From Terriglobales bacterium (GTDB taxonomy: Bacteria; Acidobacteriota; Terriglobia; Terriglobales; Acidobacteriaceae), in assembly GCA_015655365.1 (NCBI GenBank), contig JAATFE010000396.1:1-5651 (forward strand): 5,651 bases of DNA. Direction: 5' to 3'. Position numbers and translations under genes: made by a program. Under the pieces are notes generated by a model. The model worked only from the letters and a program-made list of their open reading frames with translations. It searched no databases and was not told the DNA's origin. Positions 4,442 to 5,651 of this stretch are shown here, piece after piece; position 1 is the first letter of the stretch; each line of letters begins with the position of its first letter.

Positions 4442-5651
4442 TCAAAAAGACAAGAGGTCGGTCTGGGCAATCGTCTTGTCTGCAATGCGCGGACTGCCGA
4501 AGAGCCGGAACTCTGCCACATCTTTCAAATAGAAGTTGGCTGGTCCCGACGCAGCCAGCGTTTTCATGCGGAAAATATCCAGTCCGTTCACATCGTGCGC
4601 CCAGATGGCTGGCCGGGCATCCGCCGTATCGAGCCGGAACTCGATGTTCGTCATTTCGAGATTCCGCACATGCCGCAAGAAAAGTCCATGCGCCGGCAGC
4701 ATCGTTGGAAAGCGCGTCGGATCCGGATATCCATGCACCTGCTCGTCGGGTGTGGAGTCGGCGATGGATTTGTCCGCGCCGCCAACCTTGTGAAAGTAGA
4801 TGTCGGTCAGGCTCACATCTTCAATCAACGATCCCGGAATTCCGGCAATGATCGCCGGATAAAGGCCGGTCGAGTTATAGCTGTTGATGTTGCTGATCTT
4901 CACGCGGCGCAGTGTGCCGATCTTCGCGTCCGCCGGGCCGCGCATCCGCGCGCACAGCCGCAGAAAAAGAGGCGTATCCGGACACTCACGCATGGTGATG
5001 TTCGAGACAACTATATCCTCCAGCAACGCGCCATCCGCCGACTCCAAAGCCAGTCCGCGAGAGTGATCGAAGACGCAGTTGGAGATGGAAACGTTGCGGA
5101 AGCCGCCGTTCGATTCGGTGCCAGCCTTCATGCGTCCGTTGGGCATCTTCTTGTTGGCCATCTGCACCGGCTTGCAAGTTCCGTCGATCAGCGTGCCGAT
5201 CTCATAGCGGGCGGTCACAAAGCAGTTCGTAATCGTCACATTATTGCAAGGGCGGGCATAGCCAAGCCCATACGAGCTCTTCAGGCAGATGCCATCGTCT
5301 TCCGGCGAGTTCACCGTGCAGTTCGAGACGTGCACATTGCGGCAGCAGTCGATGTCCATGCCGTCGCGGTCGGTGTCGAGCGTCAGGCTATCGATCTTCA
5401 GCGTGTCGACCGCCGTCAGCAGCAGCGCAAAGTGCCCGCCCTTCTTCACCGAGAACTCGCGCAATTGCACATTGCGGCAGTTCTTCAGCGCAATCGCCTT
5501 GTTTCCCACACCGCTGGGAAGCGGATGATTGCCATGCCCCGCGCTGAGTCCCTTGCCCCAGATCAGTCCTGGGCCGCCGATCGACAGGTCGTGCAGATCC
5601 TCGCCCCACATCAGGCTGTTATGCCAATGGTTGTGGCCGAAATCCTGAAAG
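4442..5651 (-). CDS. GH28-like right-handed beta-helix glycoside hydrolase, N-terminus beyond the window
   Basis: A probable polysaccharide-degrading enzyme of the polygalacturonase clan, likely acting on pectin-type substrates outside the cytoplasm; the N-terminus that would show a signal peptide is missing. About 402 residues are visible. The frame stays open to the right edge with conserved-looking sequence (GHNHWHNS), so the ATG at 5611 is internal. Typical features are IGGPGLIWGKG, repeated beta-helix coils of the V.ISN(C/I) type, an acidic DTDRDGMDID segment (nt 5354-5377) where GH28 has NTDG, and EDDG (nt 5291-5302) matching the catalytic Asp pair. The GHG and RIK motifs of classic polygalacturonases are not recognisable; GTESNGGF and GLALES stand in that region after an insertion of about 40 residues. 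Substrate is therefore uncertain. It ends at TGA 4442-4444. Confidence 0.85.
   Translation of the reverse strand, partial: FQDFGHNHWHNSLMWGEDLHDLSIGGPGLIWGKGLSAGHGNHPLPSGVGNKAIALKNCRNVQLREFSVKKGGHFALLLTAVDTLKIDSLTLDTDRDGMDIDCCRNVHVSNCTVNSPEDDGICLKSSYGLGYARPCNNVTITNCFVTARYEIGTLIDGTCKPVQMANKKMPNGRMKAGTESNGGFRNVSISNCVFDHSRGLALESADGALLEDIVVSNITMRECPDTPLFLRLCARMRGPADAKIGTLRRVKISNINSYNSTGLYPAIIAGIPGSLIEDVSLTDIYFHKVGGADKSIADSTPDEQVHGYPDPTRFPTMLPAHGLFLRHVRNLEMTNIEFRLDTADARPAIWAHDVNGLDIFRMKTLAASGPANFYLKDVAEFRLFGSPRIADKTIAQTDLLSF

Noticed and set aside
4096..4851. Plus-strand ORF opposite the deaminase and GH28-like genes
   Set aside because: It is antisense to two motif-supported genes and its product is low-complexity and Ser/Arg-rich.
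5609..5611. ATG at 5611 as the true start of the GH28-like gene
   Set aside because: The frame continues upstream to the window edge with family-like sequence (GHNHWHNS), and the visible N-terminus begins mid-domain.

Overview
The window is a GC-rich bacterial chromosomal segment (about 60% GC by eye). The gene order prs, ribosomal L25 (Ctc type), pth, rpsF, rpsR, rplI, together with Ala/Pro-rich tails on the ribosomal proteins and a pectin-type glycoside hydrolase nearby, suggests an Acidobacteriota genome, probably of the Terriglobia kind. That assignment is inference from gene order and protein style, not from a database match.

Layout. Positions 1-310 hold the 3' end of prs (PRPP synthase). 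Positions 311-497 are a spacer dominated by a long inverted repeat built from AGAGATC-like units. Positions 498-3763 are a plus-strand translation block: L25, peptidyl-tRNA hydrolase, S6, S18 and L9. L25 and pth are separated by 3 nt and share a frame. The three longer gaps in this block (before rpsF, before rpsR and before rplI) contain base-pairable elements. A GC-rich hairpin at 3787-3812 probably terminates the block. Positions 3891-5651 are on the minus strand: a zinc-dependent deoxycytidylate deaminase preceded by an incomplete GH28-like right-handed beta-helix protein that runs off the right edge.

How the genes fit together. prs supplies PRPP for nucleotide synthesis. L25, S6, S18 and L9 are ribosomal proteins, and Pth recycles peptidyl-tRNA released from stalled ribosomes, so the plus-strand block is a housekeeping translation cluster. 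The dCMP deaminase feeds dUMP for thymidylate synthesis. The GH28-like protein is a probable polysaccharide-degradation gene and marks the change to accessory, carbohydrate-related content.

The genes are all recognisable and no novel multi-gene system is visible. The most interesting material is non-coding: (i) an rpsF leader that can fold into a stem, an adjacent CCG and a hairpin, resembling the S6:S18 autoregulatory motif and including the start codon; (ii) an rpsR-rplI spacer with two mutually exclusive pairings; (iii) the inverted repeat after prs. No tRNA, rRNA, CRISPR array or insertion sequence was seen.
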